Shown here piece by piece: positions 34,872 through 46,986 of a stretch of 64,000 nt of DNA (positions are counted from its first letter, which is position 1; each line of letters begins with the position of its first letter). Under the pieces are notes generated by a model that was not told the origin of the DNA, ran no database searches, and worked only from the letters and a program-made list of their open reading frames with translations. The stretch covers positions 1 through 64,000 of the forward strand of contig NC_003076.8 of the NCBI RefSeq assembly GCF_000001735.4. The letters run 5' to 3'. The DNA comes from Arabidopsis thaliana. Lineage: Eukaryota > Streptophyta > Magnoliopsida > Brassicales > Brassicaceae. The position numbers and the translations under genes were made by a program.

Positions 34872-37756
34872 TTATCTCAGAGATTGTGCTCGTAGACTTG
34901 GTCTTTCAAACCGGTTAAGGCCGGTTTGTTCCTCAGACGTATCGCACACGCAACCAGGAAGAGGGTTAGCATAAAAATTCTCCTCTAACTTTGGACTCAT
35001 GCCTGCCTTTCCTGGCTGCCTAAGATACGGTGCTCCTATTCTATGCTGATGCATCTTCTTAACCTTTGACGAGAAATCTTCCCAAGATATGAGTCCTGCA
35101 TCGAGCCGATCAATCAATCTCACGAATCTTTGCCTGAAAAAACCACCGTAAAATGTCAGTTTAGAGTGCATTGATAGTGAAAAAGGGTTTCTTTTCACGC
35201 AAGAAACATAAACCGTACCTATCGGGATTAATCGTTTTTCTAAACCCTTCGAATCTCCGGTGACCTTGAACCGCTTTCGCCATGTTTCCATCATAAGTAT
35301 AAGCGAAAATATCGCTTTCGAGTGCTAAATTGTAATCAAGAGCAGCTAATCTGTTCTGATAAGGTTTAATAGTCGAAAGCTCTTCCTCTGTGGCCAATGT
35401 GTTGTGAAAGAAAACGTTTGGGAACTCTTCGTGGAACGCAGTCATACTGTTTTGCCCGTAGATTTTTCCTGCAACAATGTAGATATTGGTGGTCGAAGGA
35501 AACCCCATCGCCTTGAGGAAGACGGCAGCTTCACGCGGCGTCATAGGGCAATTACCTTCAAGACGCCGTTCTGTACCATTGATCACTTTTTCTTTCCAGT
35601 GTGGAATACTAAACCTCATCTTCTCAAGATCAATGGATTCTTCATTGGATAGACTGTGATTGCATCCGGTAAACGCCAACATATCTTTCTCGTACCTATA
35701 ATGAAAATTTCTGTTAATTGATGATTCTCTCAGCAATCAGCATCATTCATTCATTAGAGAGATGGAGTAATAGGGGTAGCTTGTACCGCAAGTGAAGAGC
35801 GAGGTAGGGTTCGTTGTTTTCCCTAAGTCTTGAAGAGAGAACATTGCTCAGATTCTCTATATCTTCAGAGTAACGAAGAGCTTCATAGTTTGCGCGACAT
35901 CGAAGCCGCTGGATGGAAGGAGGCGGACTGTTGTTGGCTAGCCGAGAATCAGTGTGATTGAATACAATCACCTTATGCTTCTTAAGTAACTTGGAGATTG
36001 AGTTTCTGTAATAACTCGACTGCACGCAAACAAATAAACCAATACAGAGTTAGATAAAATCGTTGAATAACCGAAAGAGAAAACAGAGAAGTAAACAAAA
36101 ATTGCAAATGGAAATGTTTACCTTAGACCAGGACACAGGATTCTTTTCAAGAGGCTTAATCGAAGCAAATTCTTGCGGTAAATACTCGACAATATTGACA
36201 TCTTCTGCTAGTACTTTTATGAAATGTTTCCAGTCGAAAATGTCCTTGAACGAGCTGAAAAGGGAGCTTAATTAAATTATGATGATGATGATGGTGAATT
36301 GATTGATGATGATGGTTAGTACGTACCTTGGATCACTCCAGAAAGATGAATGGTCAAGAAACGGAAGAACAAGAGTTGCGTTCATGATTTTAGCGATTGC
36401 CACCATATCACATATCTGTGAAGAAGAAATGAAGTGAGGATTCGAGAAAATCTCTTATACTGGAAGTGGAAACATAGAGAAGAAGAAGAGGCTTACACCA
36501 GTTCTCATCTGATTCAAACCACCATTGGCGTGAACAAGAAGGTAACCATTGGTTTGCTTGATTGGTCCTGAGCAAAGAAGGAAAAAAAAACAATTAATTA
36601 GGTCTGAAATTTCTTGGTTTCTCGGAAATGAAGAGAAGAATTGAGGAAAACTTACTTTGGTTCTTAGGACGAGCTACACATTTCTGATAGTTCCCAACCT
36701 CCGGTTGATTCCAAATCTCTGGGATCTGTTGGAAACATGTGACAAAAGCAAAATTAGTCCACAAGAACAACAATTTGCTAACGAATAAAAAAGCCCAATG
36801 GGCCAACAAACAAATTAGTGTTTACAAGCTGTTCTGATTGTGGTTAGGCTAAGAATAAATATTGGATTAGTTGTAATTAAATAAATGAAGTCAACCGCTA
36901 GAAAATTCAGTGGCGAATGGAGCAGAGATCCACTCATGACTTTGTATTTACAAATATAAAATCAATTATATATTTTCTAACGAACTTGAGAAAATTCCTT
37001 TCACGAACACTAATCCACTAATATGAAAAATACGAAATAAAAAAATATATCACTTTTTTGTTACTTTTGATAAGATTCAGCTCCGAATTTTTTGTCGACA
37101 TGAACAGAATCTAAACATGGTTCTTCGGTTTTGTTTGAAAGAAGAAGAAAAAAACAACTCTTGTTGACTCTGTTCTTGAGAAATTTTTTACTTACCGATG
37201 TAGTTTTTGGAACGAGGACTTGAAAGGAATTGGATGATTCATCTTCTCTAATGATTTTCTCAATCGTTGGTCTGGGATGAATTGAAACAACGAATTCATG
37301 TTTCTCAACGTGTTTTCTCCGTCTTCCAACGCCGCCGGAGAGAGCAACGATGAGGAAAAAAGTGACGACGAGGATACTCAATAACGTTAGAATAAAACGG
37401 CCAAGATTGGTCGTGGATCTCATGTTACGAGCAATCCCAGCCGTCCATTTAGATTTGTTCTCAACCATTAGCATCCACACGAGCCTGAATTTTCGGAGAG
37501 AGAGGAACCCGACGAGGTAATTGTGGTGGGAGCCACTTGGACAACACGATAATGATCCTCCTCCTCCTCCTCCGCCGCAGCAGCTCGTAGCGGTTTCTTC
37601 CTCGTCGGGGACGTAAACGACTGCGTTTCCTCCTCCGACGGTGTTGACGTGGGAATGATCTTCTTGAGAATCAGCCACGCGCCGTCTTGTTGTTGTTGTT
37701 GGCGCCGCCGGTAGTTGGCTGCTGCTTGACGGATTCACTGGAACGCCGACTGACAT
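34872..37756 (-). CDS. FRB1: Putative O-fucosyltransferase FRIABLE1 (At5g01100)
   Basis: Eight exons, 37756-37196, 36725-36656, 36567-36497, 36415-36327, 36254-36122, 36019-35787, 35695-35219 and 35133-34872, encode 631 residues. A low-complexity N-terminus with a Gly run is followed by a single signal anchor ([20 protein letters not shown], about residues 120-140), giving a type II Golgi topology. The GDP-fucose protein O-fucosyltransferase domain fills about 220-560, with [52 protein letters not shown] and [23 protein letters not shown]1 is known to be needed for cell-cell adhesion, affecting pectin and galactan/arabinan in walls; the acceptor is not established. The tail (CVCDTSEEQ) is family-typical. 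Exon 3 ends at GGT before GTAAGC, which keeps the frame. Confidence 0.96.
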
Positions 37757-38619
37757 GTGACCGCCGGGGAAAACAGAGGATTCTTTTTGAATGAAAAAAT
37801 ATGATCAGAGGAGATATTTAGGAATCAACGAAGAATCTCCATTGTTGAAACTTGGTTTTGTTCTTCTTCTTTTCTTTATATAACTCAGCGTGATCTCAGG
37901 ACGAGCAGACAAAAACAATCTCTCTTATAATTCTTTTTTTCCTCTCTCTTTCCTTCGCCAATTATATATTTAGGACGAATATTTACTCTTATATATGTGG
38001 GGGCTATATATAAAGCTAAGAAGTCGGTTTCATTTGATGTTAAAAAATAAAAAGTCGTTTTTGTTTTGTCGAAAATATAAGTCGTTTTATTGACGAAAAC
38101 AAAAGTCGTGTTATGCTACTTTGCTTTGTAATTTTTTTTTTTTTTGTATGCCACTTTGTTATTTGAGTTTTTCTTAAATTCACATGTAAAATATTCGCTG
38201 TTAAACATTGGTACTGTACAAATACGAATTTTGCTTCTCAGAAATTATCAGTCTCGATTTTTTCCCGAGGTTTTTTTTTAAGTAATAAAAGTCCCGAAAG
38301 TATAGTTTTTTTTTGGTTGATAGCGTCTCAAGACATAGTCGATAATTACTGATTTCTTATTTTAAATAAATGTCATATATATTTTAACGGTATTGGATTG
38401 GTTAATATTCACTGCATTTGCCTAACTAGTAACTACTAGACACGTAGAATTTAGAAAGCAATAGATTTGCATATTAATGATTTTGTTATTTTTAAATTCC
38501 ATATTTCGTATAACTGTTTCAGATTTGGTTTTATTATTTGAAAGAAATTGTATGTATTAGTCAATTGTTTGCACGTCACAAAGATAAGTGTCGTTAGTTT
38601 TATCAAAATTTATCTCTTT

Positions 38620-38635
38620 TTTTTTTTTGTCGAAA
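38620..38635 (-). mobile_element. 16-bp retroposon stub with 17-bp perfect target duplication
   Basis: tcaaaatttatctcttt occurs at 38603-38619 and 38636-38652. The insert between is only nine T residues and gtcgaaa. On the minus strand it reads tttcgac-poly(A), close to the ttttgac-poly(A) end of the element at 28491. This suggests a reverse transcription event that stopped almost at once. Confidence 0.65.
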
Positions 38636-41372
38636 TCAAAATTTATCTCTTTACTGAACCTTTTACCAACATTTTTTTTTTTTTTTACATTTGATATTTA
38701 ACTTATTCAACTAACAAACAGTTTTCATTTAAACTGACATCTCTGTTATTGATACTTGATAGATATCTAAGATTCAGTGAAATATAATTATTGCGATAAC
38801 CTAAATAAGATCCTTACATAATTTACATTAATATTCTGTACTATAACTATATAAATAAATTACTATTTCCATATGACCAAATCATAACGACATAACTATT
38901 TTTATTCTTTTGTTGGGTTTAGTGATATATTAAACCTATTGAAAATTTTATACAGTATCTAATAATTGAATAGCAGTAGTTGTGATGTGGTTTGCTATTT
39001 AAAAAGAAATGTAATTCTAGCAGCGCTCATCAGTACGTAGTTATAAACAGAGGGTTATTCTGAAGTATTCAAAGTCCTTCCAAATTAAGTATGGATTTTA
39101 ATGCATCAGATTGAGATATGTATGTCAACTTTCCTTTTTTAGATTTAAGTGTTTTAACCAACCAATACTTACTAGACTAGTTTACGTAGAGACTGACCAA
39201 TTCCATTAATAATACTAGCTTATACATAAAAATAGCAAGTGTGTTTATCATGCAATCAATTTTCCTTATTTCTCAATGTTATAGAATCCTAAAAAGAAGG
39301 CAGTTTAAATAAACTCAGTAGCTACTAGCAATTTAATTCTATTACTTTATTCAACAATTAGTTAGCCCGTCACATTACTGATCACGCAATTATCTTTTCC
39401 TTTCTAAGAACAAAGTATAAAAATGAAATCACTATACGCTAGAGATTACGTGTAGCTAATACATATATTTTTTTCTTAGGGTTTCCTTTCGTTTACAAAT
39501 CATACGGTTCCATTTCATATATAGTGACATTTTGTGAAGGATTGATTAAGCTCTACATTTATAAATAATAATTCGTTGTCATATAAACATAATCGATTGA
39601 ACTGGGGCAGAAATATGGGTAAGAAGAAACTTATAATAAAGCCAGAAAAATAAAATAGCAAGGATAATTTGAAACAATATAACAACAAAAAGCTATTCTT
39701 GGTATAAATAAAAAAAGTGAAACAATATAACAACAATATTTACAATAATAACAATGATGGCCTTTATGTAAGTTTGGAGTATTAAAAGTGGAAAGGCCTT
39801 TATGATAAATTCGAACGTTGCTCGATAGTTTTGTCCTATTCCTACGTCCTTTTCATTTAGATCTTGATTAATACGATAACCATACCGAATAAAATTCAAG
39901 TACTATACAAAAACTAAATGCATTAATATACAGTTACTTGCGTTTCTTACCAAGTGAGTGAATGAGTGTTGTTGTTGTTTTTTAAAGAGATCATAAGATC
40001 CTTTTTTTGTATACCCACAACTATATATGTGCGAACTAAATACGGGACGTGGCAGTTCCAAGATTCTCGATAACAAATAGACACGTCTCAAGAAGACTTG
40101 TTTACATGTTTAAAAAATACTTTAACCCACTTCTTAGTTTGGTAACCGTTAGAGTTCCACCAAAGTTAATAAAAATAATTATTATGAACCTTTTGAGTTG
40201 GTCAGTCACAGTTTATTTTTGTTTTATTCCTATTCTTTACTTTTGAGATCGAATTTTAGTTCTATTGTTAAAATAAAATAAAAAATAATTGCTTAATCCG
40301 GTATAATCATTGTACATAACTTATAAGCTTACCGATAAATAAACCACAAATTAATGCGTTCTTATAGCTGAATTGTTTTTAGAGCTAGAAATAATTGATA
40401 TAGATAGAATTTCGAACTCACTGATTTGATACCTGACCTATAGGCTATAGCCAAGTGATAGTAATCAAAGAAAAACGTTGTGTATAGGAAACTAATTTAA
40501 AGATACTTATATTACCGTGTGAAACTTATGAATTTAAGATGGTAACATACCTAAGAAAATGGACTCTAAATTAAGCGCCAATAATTTTTTTTGTTAGTAA
40601 CTATTAAACATATATACTGTAGTTAGTGGAAGAATCCACAGTCTAACATTGTGTTCTGGTCTTAAGAGTCAAGACCATATAACACTCCGAACCGCGATTT
40701 TCCACGTTCTCTCAACCAATTCTATTGTCTCATAAACCAAACGAAATTACGTTTTAACATTTAAAACAACAGAAGAGGAAGTGGAGCTCGAACTCCGGTG
40801 ACGTCAAAAGCTCAAAATGGACAAGAATCACTAGAAACCTTTGGACTTTTGGTCGACATTATAACACGCTTTTAAAAATGGACTCGGAGACTCAAAATTG
40901 ACGACCCATTCTCTAGAAGCAATATCGGGACACACGCAAAAATGGAGTATATGTCAACGTGTACAATAATATTATATATTGCGAATCATAGAAAGAGGTT
41001 GCGAGTGGGGGGCCACGCGCCATTAGGTGAAAGTTCCACCGTGGAAGTCTCAAGTCTCTCCACTTTGTTTACTTTGAAGGGGAAGTCAAAATCTCTCACC
41101 TACACCTGAAAATGAAAACTAAAGGTTCGTAGTTGGGATGGTTGTTGTTAGCCAGGGTTGCCAAATTCAATATATCCCATAATTCCGATTCTTCATTCGT
41201 TATCAATGTTTCGTGTATCTCATACGAGGAAAAATGCATAGTAACAATAGATATATAGATTTGTTGATATTTGTATATCCGAAAAATCTTATCGAGTAAA
41301 AAATTAATTCAAAAGATTAAATGAAATCTAAGTTTCATATACGGATGTTGGTCGTTGGAATTGGATAAACCT

Positions 41373-41402
41373 TTTTTCTTTTCTTTTTTCTTTTTGTCAA
41401 GA
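41373..41402 (-). mobile_element. 30-bp retroposon stub with 16-bp perfect target duplication
   Basis: ggaattggataaacct occurs at 41357-41372 and 41403-41418. Between them lie 23 T/C bases, nearly all T, and gtcaaga. The minus strand reads tcttgac followed by a slightly decayed poly-A, again like the 3' end of the 28491 element. Confidence 0.7.
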
Positions 41403-42113
41403 GGAATTGGATAAACCTATAATATAATAACTCTCATATACATTTGATAATATTATTGTTATAAAATAAAATCCTTGAAAGAATAGACGAAATATCAAAA
41501 GTATTTGTTAAGAAAATATTATATATGATTGGTACGTAGAATATTGTTTTGTCTGCTATATAATACACAACTCGCGTATGATAAGAACAAACGCGTACGG
41601 AGGTTTTGTTCTCCGCCCCCACCGTCATCACCGACACGTCCTTTTAGCAGCTACCCTTTTTTTTTCTCCAATTTACTTTTCAATTGATTTAAAAACCATT
41701 ATTTCTTGGTTATGTTGTACTAAATGGAAAATAGCTTGTGCTTAGAATTTACACATACAAACCATAATATGTACTACTGTTTCAACTTTCATATATTTTA
41801 CTTATGAATACTGATACATATAATTTGACTAAATACAACAAAATTTGGTAATTTCAGAAGAATTAAAACGTATGCGTATAAATGTTGAAGGACTAAATGG
41901 TAGATTACAAGAAACTGAGGTCTAATATGAAATGTTCTCAAGTACGGGGACCATTTTGCTATTCGATAAAGTCAAGTTCCTTGAGCTTCTGTAGTGAGTA
42001 GTGACACACATCTTTGGTCCTTTGACCAAAAAACACCAATATCAACTCAATCTAGGATATCAGCTTGAAGCTATCACAAGTAGAATTTGAGCAAGAATCC
42101 AAAATATACTGAT

Positions 42114-44303
42114 TCAGAATTTATCATCAGGAGAGAATCCTCTTTGCAGCATCTCATCGTGAATCCGAAATGCCTCGGTTAAGTTATCTTGAGAAACAAA
42201 TCCATTGATCATACAAGTATACGTTGACCTATCGGGATTGACACCTCTCTCGATCATCTTCCTTAGCACAACCTCGGCTTCTTTCATCTGATTTTGTCTA
42301 CAAAACCCATGTAAGATCGAATTATATGTAAATACATCAGGTACTAATCCTCCTTGCTCCTCCTCCATCTTCTTTACCAAACCAAAAGCTTTGCTCATGT
42401 TTTCTTCTCTAACAAAACCATATATTAATGTGTTGTAACTGATGCAATCCGGCACAAAACCTTCCGAGATCATCTTCTCTAAAAAGCTTTCTCCATCTGA
42501 GGCATTACCAGAACGACAATATCCCTTTATCATAGAGTTACAAATCATTACCGTTGGCTTTATATTTTTACTGATCATTTCATCCCAAACTCGAAATGCC
42601 TCAGCCAGATGGCCTTTACTGCACAACGCGTTAACCAAAATGCTGTAAGATATTGGAGTGGGAAGTATCTCTTTTGATACCATATCTGCCCATATCTCTT
42701 TTGCTGTATCGATATCGCCTACTTTACCAAACCCATCTAACAGAGTGTTGTATGTCACAACATCGAGTCTGATTCTCTTTTCCTTCATCTTTTGAAAGAG
42801 CTCCATTGCGTTCTGCAGATTCCCGAGCTTACAATGTCCATCAATCAGTATAGTTAAAGTATAAGAATCTGGAAACAAAGCCCTTTCAGTCATTTCGTTG
42901 AACAATTTATCCGCTTCACCCAACATTTTCCGTTTGCATAAGCCATGCAAAATGGTGTTGTAGGTAACAACATCCATAGCACAACCCTGCTGAAGCATTT
43001 CATTTCTCAAATTCATAGCTACAGAGATCATACCTTTTCTACAATACCCTTGGATAAGAATGGTATAGATCACATTGTCAGGAATCAGACCAGCCTCCTT
43101 CACACTGTTAAAATACATTAATGCCTTATCGAGATTTCCACTCCGAGTAAAAAGACTCATCATCGAGCTAAAGCAAACCAAATCAGGAACAACATCTCTA
43201 GATCTCATATCACTGAAAACCTTTTCCGTTTCAACCACATCTCCCTTCTTACAAGCCTCCATCAGCAACGATCTGTAGGTAGTGGAGTCAGGACTCAACC
43301 CGGATCTTAACATCTCCGCGAAAACTTCCTTGGCTCTCTCATATTTCCCATGCTTACACAGTCCATTTATCACAGTATTATAAGTATAAACACCAGGACT
43401 AAACCCTTTGCCCGGCATAGCATTCATCAACTCAAATGCCTCTTCCATGAGACCTTTACTAGAGTAGGCACTAATCAATGTATTATATGTTACAATATCC
43501 GGATAAACCCCTTTCTCTTGCACTTGTGATAAAAAGGTTCCGACTTTTTCCATTTTACCATCTTTGCACAAAGCATTAACCATGATATTGAGAGTATAGA
43601 CATTAATACCAACACCACTCCGAGAAATCTCCTGATAAACACCCCAAGCCAGTTCAACCCACCCGATCCTCACCAAGCTCCCGATAAGAGCGTTACACGC
43701 ATCGATAGAAACCGTAAAACCTTTGCTTCTCAGCAATGTAAAAGCCTCATGTGCTTCTCTAAGTTTCCTAGCCTGAACATAAGTCCTAATCAACAAATCA
43801 AAAACCGAATCATTGGAACCACAATTACTAAACGTAGAATCCAAGGAATTCACAATCTCTAGTCTAGAAACACCACTCCTCCTAATCATCCTAAGAAGAC
43901 AACTCTGTGCATCTGATAATCTTCCACTCCTCACGAGAATATGAATCATAGCGCTTAAAGACAAAGACGTATGCTTGAAATTCGGAAAATGGAAACCTAA
44001 TTGATCCACGAATCTTTGACCTAAAGTTAAATCATTGCGGCAGCGGTATAAAACCTCAACGACGGCTAAAGGGTTTAACCGAATCAGGTGGTTTCTCACA
44101 TTATTGTTACCTTGCTTCAAACTAAAACAAATCTTCTCCACCAAGAAAGAATCTGAAACAGAAAACGAAGCCGAAGAAGAAGAAGAAGAAGAAGAAGAAG
44201 AGGGTTCGAATACGGGAGATGAAGAAGTTGTCAAGTTTTTGAGAGGTTTAAATCGAGTGAGAGGGTCTTTTACGCGGGAAGGTATTATACGGTGAACAAT
44301 CAT
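42114..44303 (-). CDS. P-class pentatricopeptide repeat protein (At5g01110)
   Basis: One exon encodes 729 residues if translation starts at MIVHRIIPSRVKDPLTRFK (44303). A start 84 bases upstream is in frame but the residues added look like leader translation. The N-terminus is basic and lacks acids, as in mitochondrial presequences, and is followed by a serine run encoded by a (TCT)n tract (44170-44203). From about residue 170 to the end there are about 16 tandem 35-residue P-type PPR motifs, such as VVTYNTILHGLCKRKMLGEA and DVVTYNTLLDGFGKVGDIDT. No E, DYW or SMR domain follows. P-class PPR proteins bind single-stranded organellar RNA base by base to stabilise, splice or process it. Residues 5 and 35 vary among repeats, so a target could be predicted by code. 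Intronless structure is normal for the family. Confidence 0.95.
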   Translation of the reverse strand: MIVHRIIPSRVKDPLTRFKPLKNLTTSSSPVFEPSSSSSSSSSSASFSVSDSFLVEKICFSLKQGNNNVRNHLIRLNPLAVVEVLYRCRNDLTLGQRFVDQLGFHFPNFKHTSLSLSAMIHILVRSGRLSDAQSCLLRMIRRSGVSRLEIVNSLDSTFSNCGSNDSVFDLLIRTYVQARKLREAHEAFTLLRSKGFTVSIDACNALIGSLVRIGWVELAWGVYQEISRSGVGINVYTLNIMVNALCKDGKMEKVGTFLSQVQEKGVYPDIVTYNTLISAYSSKGLMEEAFELMNAMPGKGFSPGVYTYNTVINGLCKHGKYERAKEVFAEMLRSGLSPDSTTYRSLLMEACKKGDVVETEKVFSDMRSRDVVPDLVCFSSMMSLFTRSGNLDKALMYFNSVKEAGLIPDNVIYTILIQGYCRKGMISVAMNLRNEMLQQGCAMDVVTYNTILHGLCKRKMLGEADKLFNEMTERALFPDSYTLTILIDGHCKLGNLQNAMELFQKMKEKRIRLDVVTYNTLLDGFGKVGDIDTAKEIWADMVSKEILPTPISYSILVNALCSKGHLAEAFRVWDEMISKNIKPTVMICNSMIKGYCRSGNASDGESFLEKMISEGFVPDCISYNTLIYGFVREENMSKAFGLVKKMEEEQGGLVPDVFTYNSILHGFCRQNQMKEAEVVLRKMIERGVNPDRSTYTCMINGFVSQDNLTEAFRIHDEMLQRGFSPDDKF
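44170..44203. repeat. (GAA)n trinucleotide tract inside the PPR gene
   Basis: About ten GAA/GAG units in a row on the plus strand encode a serine run in the PPR presequence region. Length is likely to vary between accessions. Confidence 0.8.
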
Positions 44304-45280
44304 TTTTTGTGGTTGAGAGAGACTCAATTTGATTTCGATTGAGAACAAAAATTGAAACTTGAAAACTTTTACAGTAGTTTGGTTCATCCTCCATGAGTCG
44401 GAGTTGAGAGAAGAGCTCAGAGCTCAGAGCTAAACGACGACGTTATTGTGAGTCTCAATGATCCGGTTTTAATTGGGCTGAGAATCGAACCATGATGGCC
44501 CAATTACATGTTTTCAGAAAAAGCCTTAATAATAATATCGAATAGTGTAGGGATGTTTACTGTTTTGCAAAACATTTATACAAAATTAAATATTGCAATC
44601 ATAATCCTATAAAATACTATGTTTGATGCATGGAAAATTCTACAAAATCTACAAATGTAAGTTATGAAAAAACCGAATCTACTAAAGTAGTGTTAATGGT
44701 TTAACGGTTTAAAGTTAAATCATTTCTATATTTAATTATCGCATTTAATTAAAAAAAGAAGAAGAAAACGTTGTATATAGTTTCCCGCTTATCTCAACTG
44801 TTCCTCTTCCTCGACGTTCACTGTTTACAAACCCTAAGTCGTATCGAGATTCAATTGCCTAATTCACTGTCAAGTTTCAACGACTAAGAAGAAAAGGTAC
44901 AATATTTCGTAGCGATTTTTCTCGTTTTGTTGAATGTTGTTCGTTTTCCCTTGTCGGATTTTCTCCAGAAATCGATCGGTTTTGTAGTTTCCTCTGTCTC
45001 TAACCCAAAAACCCCTATCTTGTTTTGCGACATTAGTCTATCTTCTTCTGAGATTTCTGTTCATTGCGTATTTTAGCACATATAAACAGAACCCGCCTTT
45101 TTCGTTTTCTAGGTATTCATGATCTATCGATTCAAAGATTGTAGATTTATCTGCATGTACCCTTTTACTCTATCATTGTCTCAAAAATGGCTCCTTTTAC
45201 TTTGGGTATTGATCTGTATGTGTAAAACGTTGACCCTTTTACTTTAACTCTTGTATGAAATGCGGATTTTGAATCGAAAG
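44304..45280. other. Divergent promoter region between PPR and first DUF674 gene
   Basis: Near 44400-44430 agagctcagagctcagagct is a short direct repeat in the PPR leader. From about 44790 a leader with cctcttcctcgacgttc and a possible 5' UTR intron (aagaaaag before gtacaat at about 44897) precede the DUF674 gene. No extra gene is seen. Confidence 0.5.
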
Positions 45281-46986
45281 ATGTCAGACGATTTCGAGAA
45301 TTCGGTGATAAACTTGAAGCTGCTCATAGATGAAGAGAAAAACAAAGTTGTATTCGCTGAGGCGGGTACAGATTTTGTCGATATACTCTTTAGCTTTTCG
45401 ACTTTGCCTATGGGAACAATTGTTAGATTGCTGGAGATGCATCACAAGTCACGCTCAATAGCCATTGGTTGTTTCAACAACATCTATGCAAGTGTTGTGA
45501 GTATGGGAATGAAGCATTTCAGTACTCAAGCTTGCAAGCAAATGCTTTTGTTTCCTGGGAGTTTGAATCAGGACAAATGTCAAAATATGAAGCTGAAGAT
45601 AGATGATTCCGAGGCTACCAAGTGTTTCATGTGTCCTATGTTTGTGCGAAGCGGACAATGCAGCAAAGGCTATAGCAATTTTAAGACCTCTAGGTGTAGC
45701 TGTGGGAATTTCATGGATGAGGTGATTCAGTTTCAAGGAGAAGGTGGCCGAGGAAATGGTTCTCAAGCTGAAGTATTTGTGAGGGGTGCTCATACTTCAT
45801 TCATAATCACTGATGATTTGAAAGTGCAAGTTAACTCTGTTGGGTCAACGCTTAATGTTCTTAAAGATCTTGCCTATGCAGATTGCGATAAGTTGGTTGA
45901 AATGATTCTTGAGGTGAATCTCCAAGAGGTATGTTTCTTCTTCTTCTACTACTGCTACTACTAGACTTTTACCCTTCATGTTCTTAATCCAGTTTCTTCT
46001 AAACGTTTTAGGTAGCGACTTTGCTGGTGTGTTTGTTCACATCGGATACTCCATTGACCGATACATTTCTGAAAAAGAAAAGCTCACATGGTATGAACAG
46101 GATTCATAAAAGGCCGAGTCCTTCTCTCAGTGAAGATAGAGAGGAAACAAAAGCTGATCAAACGATAATGCTCAATGCGTATGTTAGGAAGGAGGAAGGG
46201 AACATTCTATATGTTGAATGTGGTGACGACTTTGTTGATCTTCTTTTCTCTTTCCTTGCTATGCCTCTGGAATCTGTATGGGACATCTCGGGCAGAGGAA
46301 TCATCCTTGGATGCATTGGAAACTTGTGCAAAAGCTTCAAGGATTTGAGTAGTGCTTCCGCAACTGAAGCTTCAGCTTTTAAATGTGTTCTTCCTCATTA
46401 CTACAAGTGCCAGAAGCAGCTGCTAAATGATGTTGTCACAACCCATCAGCCACCAACTTATTACCGTTTTGTATCGTTCTCTGCGGATCATTTTCGAGAG
46501 TACCGTTTGTCTGAAAACTCTGGTAAGCGACTTGTGTATGACTGGGATAAACTCGTGCCTGTGACTTCGATAGATCCGAAAACCGAAGGCAACAACACTG
46601 CTGAAACAAGTGGATTTGTGAAGAGAGGGACAAAGTTCATGGTGACAGATGATCTGATCATTAATCCTTCGAACTCAACCTCAACCATTGGATTCTTAAA
46701 GGAGAAACAGACTCGACTAGATGAAGTTGAAATTCGAGTGATCAATATGACAAAAGAAGAGGTAATATGCTTGTCAACGATCCCTGTTTGATATTTAAAC
46801 ATACATATTCTTGCCAAACTACATCCATTGATCCTATATATGCAATCGCAGGCCATCAGATTATTGGGAGCTTCAATGGTGACATCCTCTGCCTTAAGCA
46901 CTGGTCTGCTAGCTATGGAATCAGCTTCAACAAGTGATCCTAAATGCCGGTTTTTTAAGAAGCCGAAGATTGAGACAGAGACTTGA
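45281..46986 (+). CDS. DUF674 protein, tandem copy 1 (At5g01120)
   Basis: Exons 45281-45928, 46012-46761 and 46852-46986, all phase 0, encode 510 residues. I start at MSDDFENS because this aligns with MAESSEE/MAKSSEE of the paralogues; an ATG 21 bases upstream adds only MRILNRK. Two DUF674 repeats are present: LKLLIDEEKNKVVFAEAG...DFVDILFSF near the start, and YVECGDDFVDLLFSFLAMPL in exon 2. Between them is a Cys cluster (KCFMC, then CSKGYSNFKTSRCSCG). The end of each repeat reads FIITDDLKV or FMVTDDLII. DUF674 is a plant-specific family of unknown function that occurs in tandem arrays. Neither signal peptide nor membrane span is seen. Confidence 0.92.

Larger units (their letters stand above)
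37757..42113. other. 4.3-kb gene-free spacer
   Basis: The right flank of FRB1 is its promoter. Beyond about 38000 the DNA is strongly AT-rich with many homopolymer T tracts (38133-38147, 38618-38628, 38672-38687). Open frames at 39515-40246 and 41434-41637 are short, rich in Phe/Leu/Ile codons as expected from AT-rich noise, and show no family. Two retroposon stubs (38603-38652, 41357-41418) are the only features I can support. Confidence 0.6.

Noticed and set aside
38112-38158. tatgctactttg / tatgccactttg around a T tract as another retroposon stub
   Set aside because: The repeats differ and the insert boundaries are unclear, so chance in AT-rich DNA is likely.
39515-40246. Small genes in the 4.3-kb spacer
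   Set aside because: Frames are short, biased to AT-rich codons, present on both strands, and match no family.
44304-44387. 28-residue extension of the PPR protein
   Set aside because: It is in frame, but the ATG at 44303 begins a better mitochondrial-type presequence and the added residues look like translated leader.
45251-45280. Possible N-terminal extension of DUF674 copy 1
   Set aside because: The frame opens at a TTG, not an ATG. The first ATG (45260) adds seven residues not found in the paralogues; the ATG at 45281 fits the family start.
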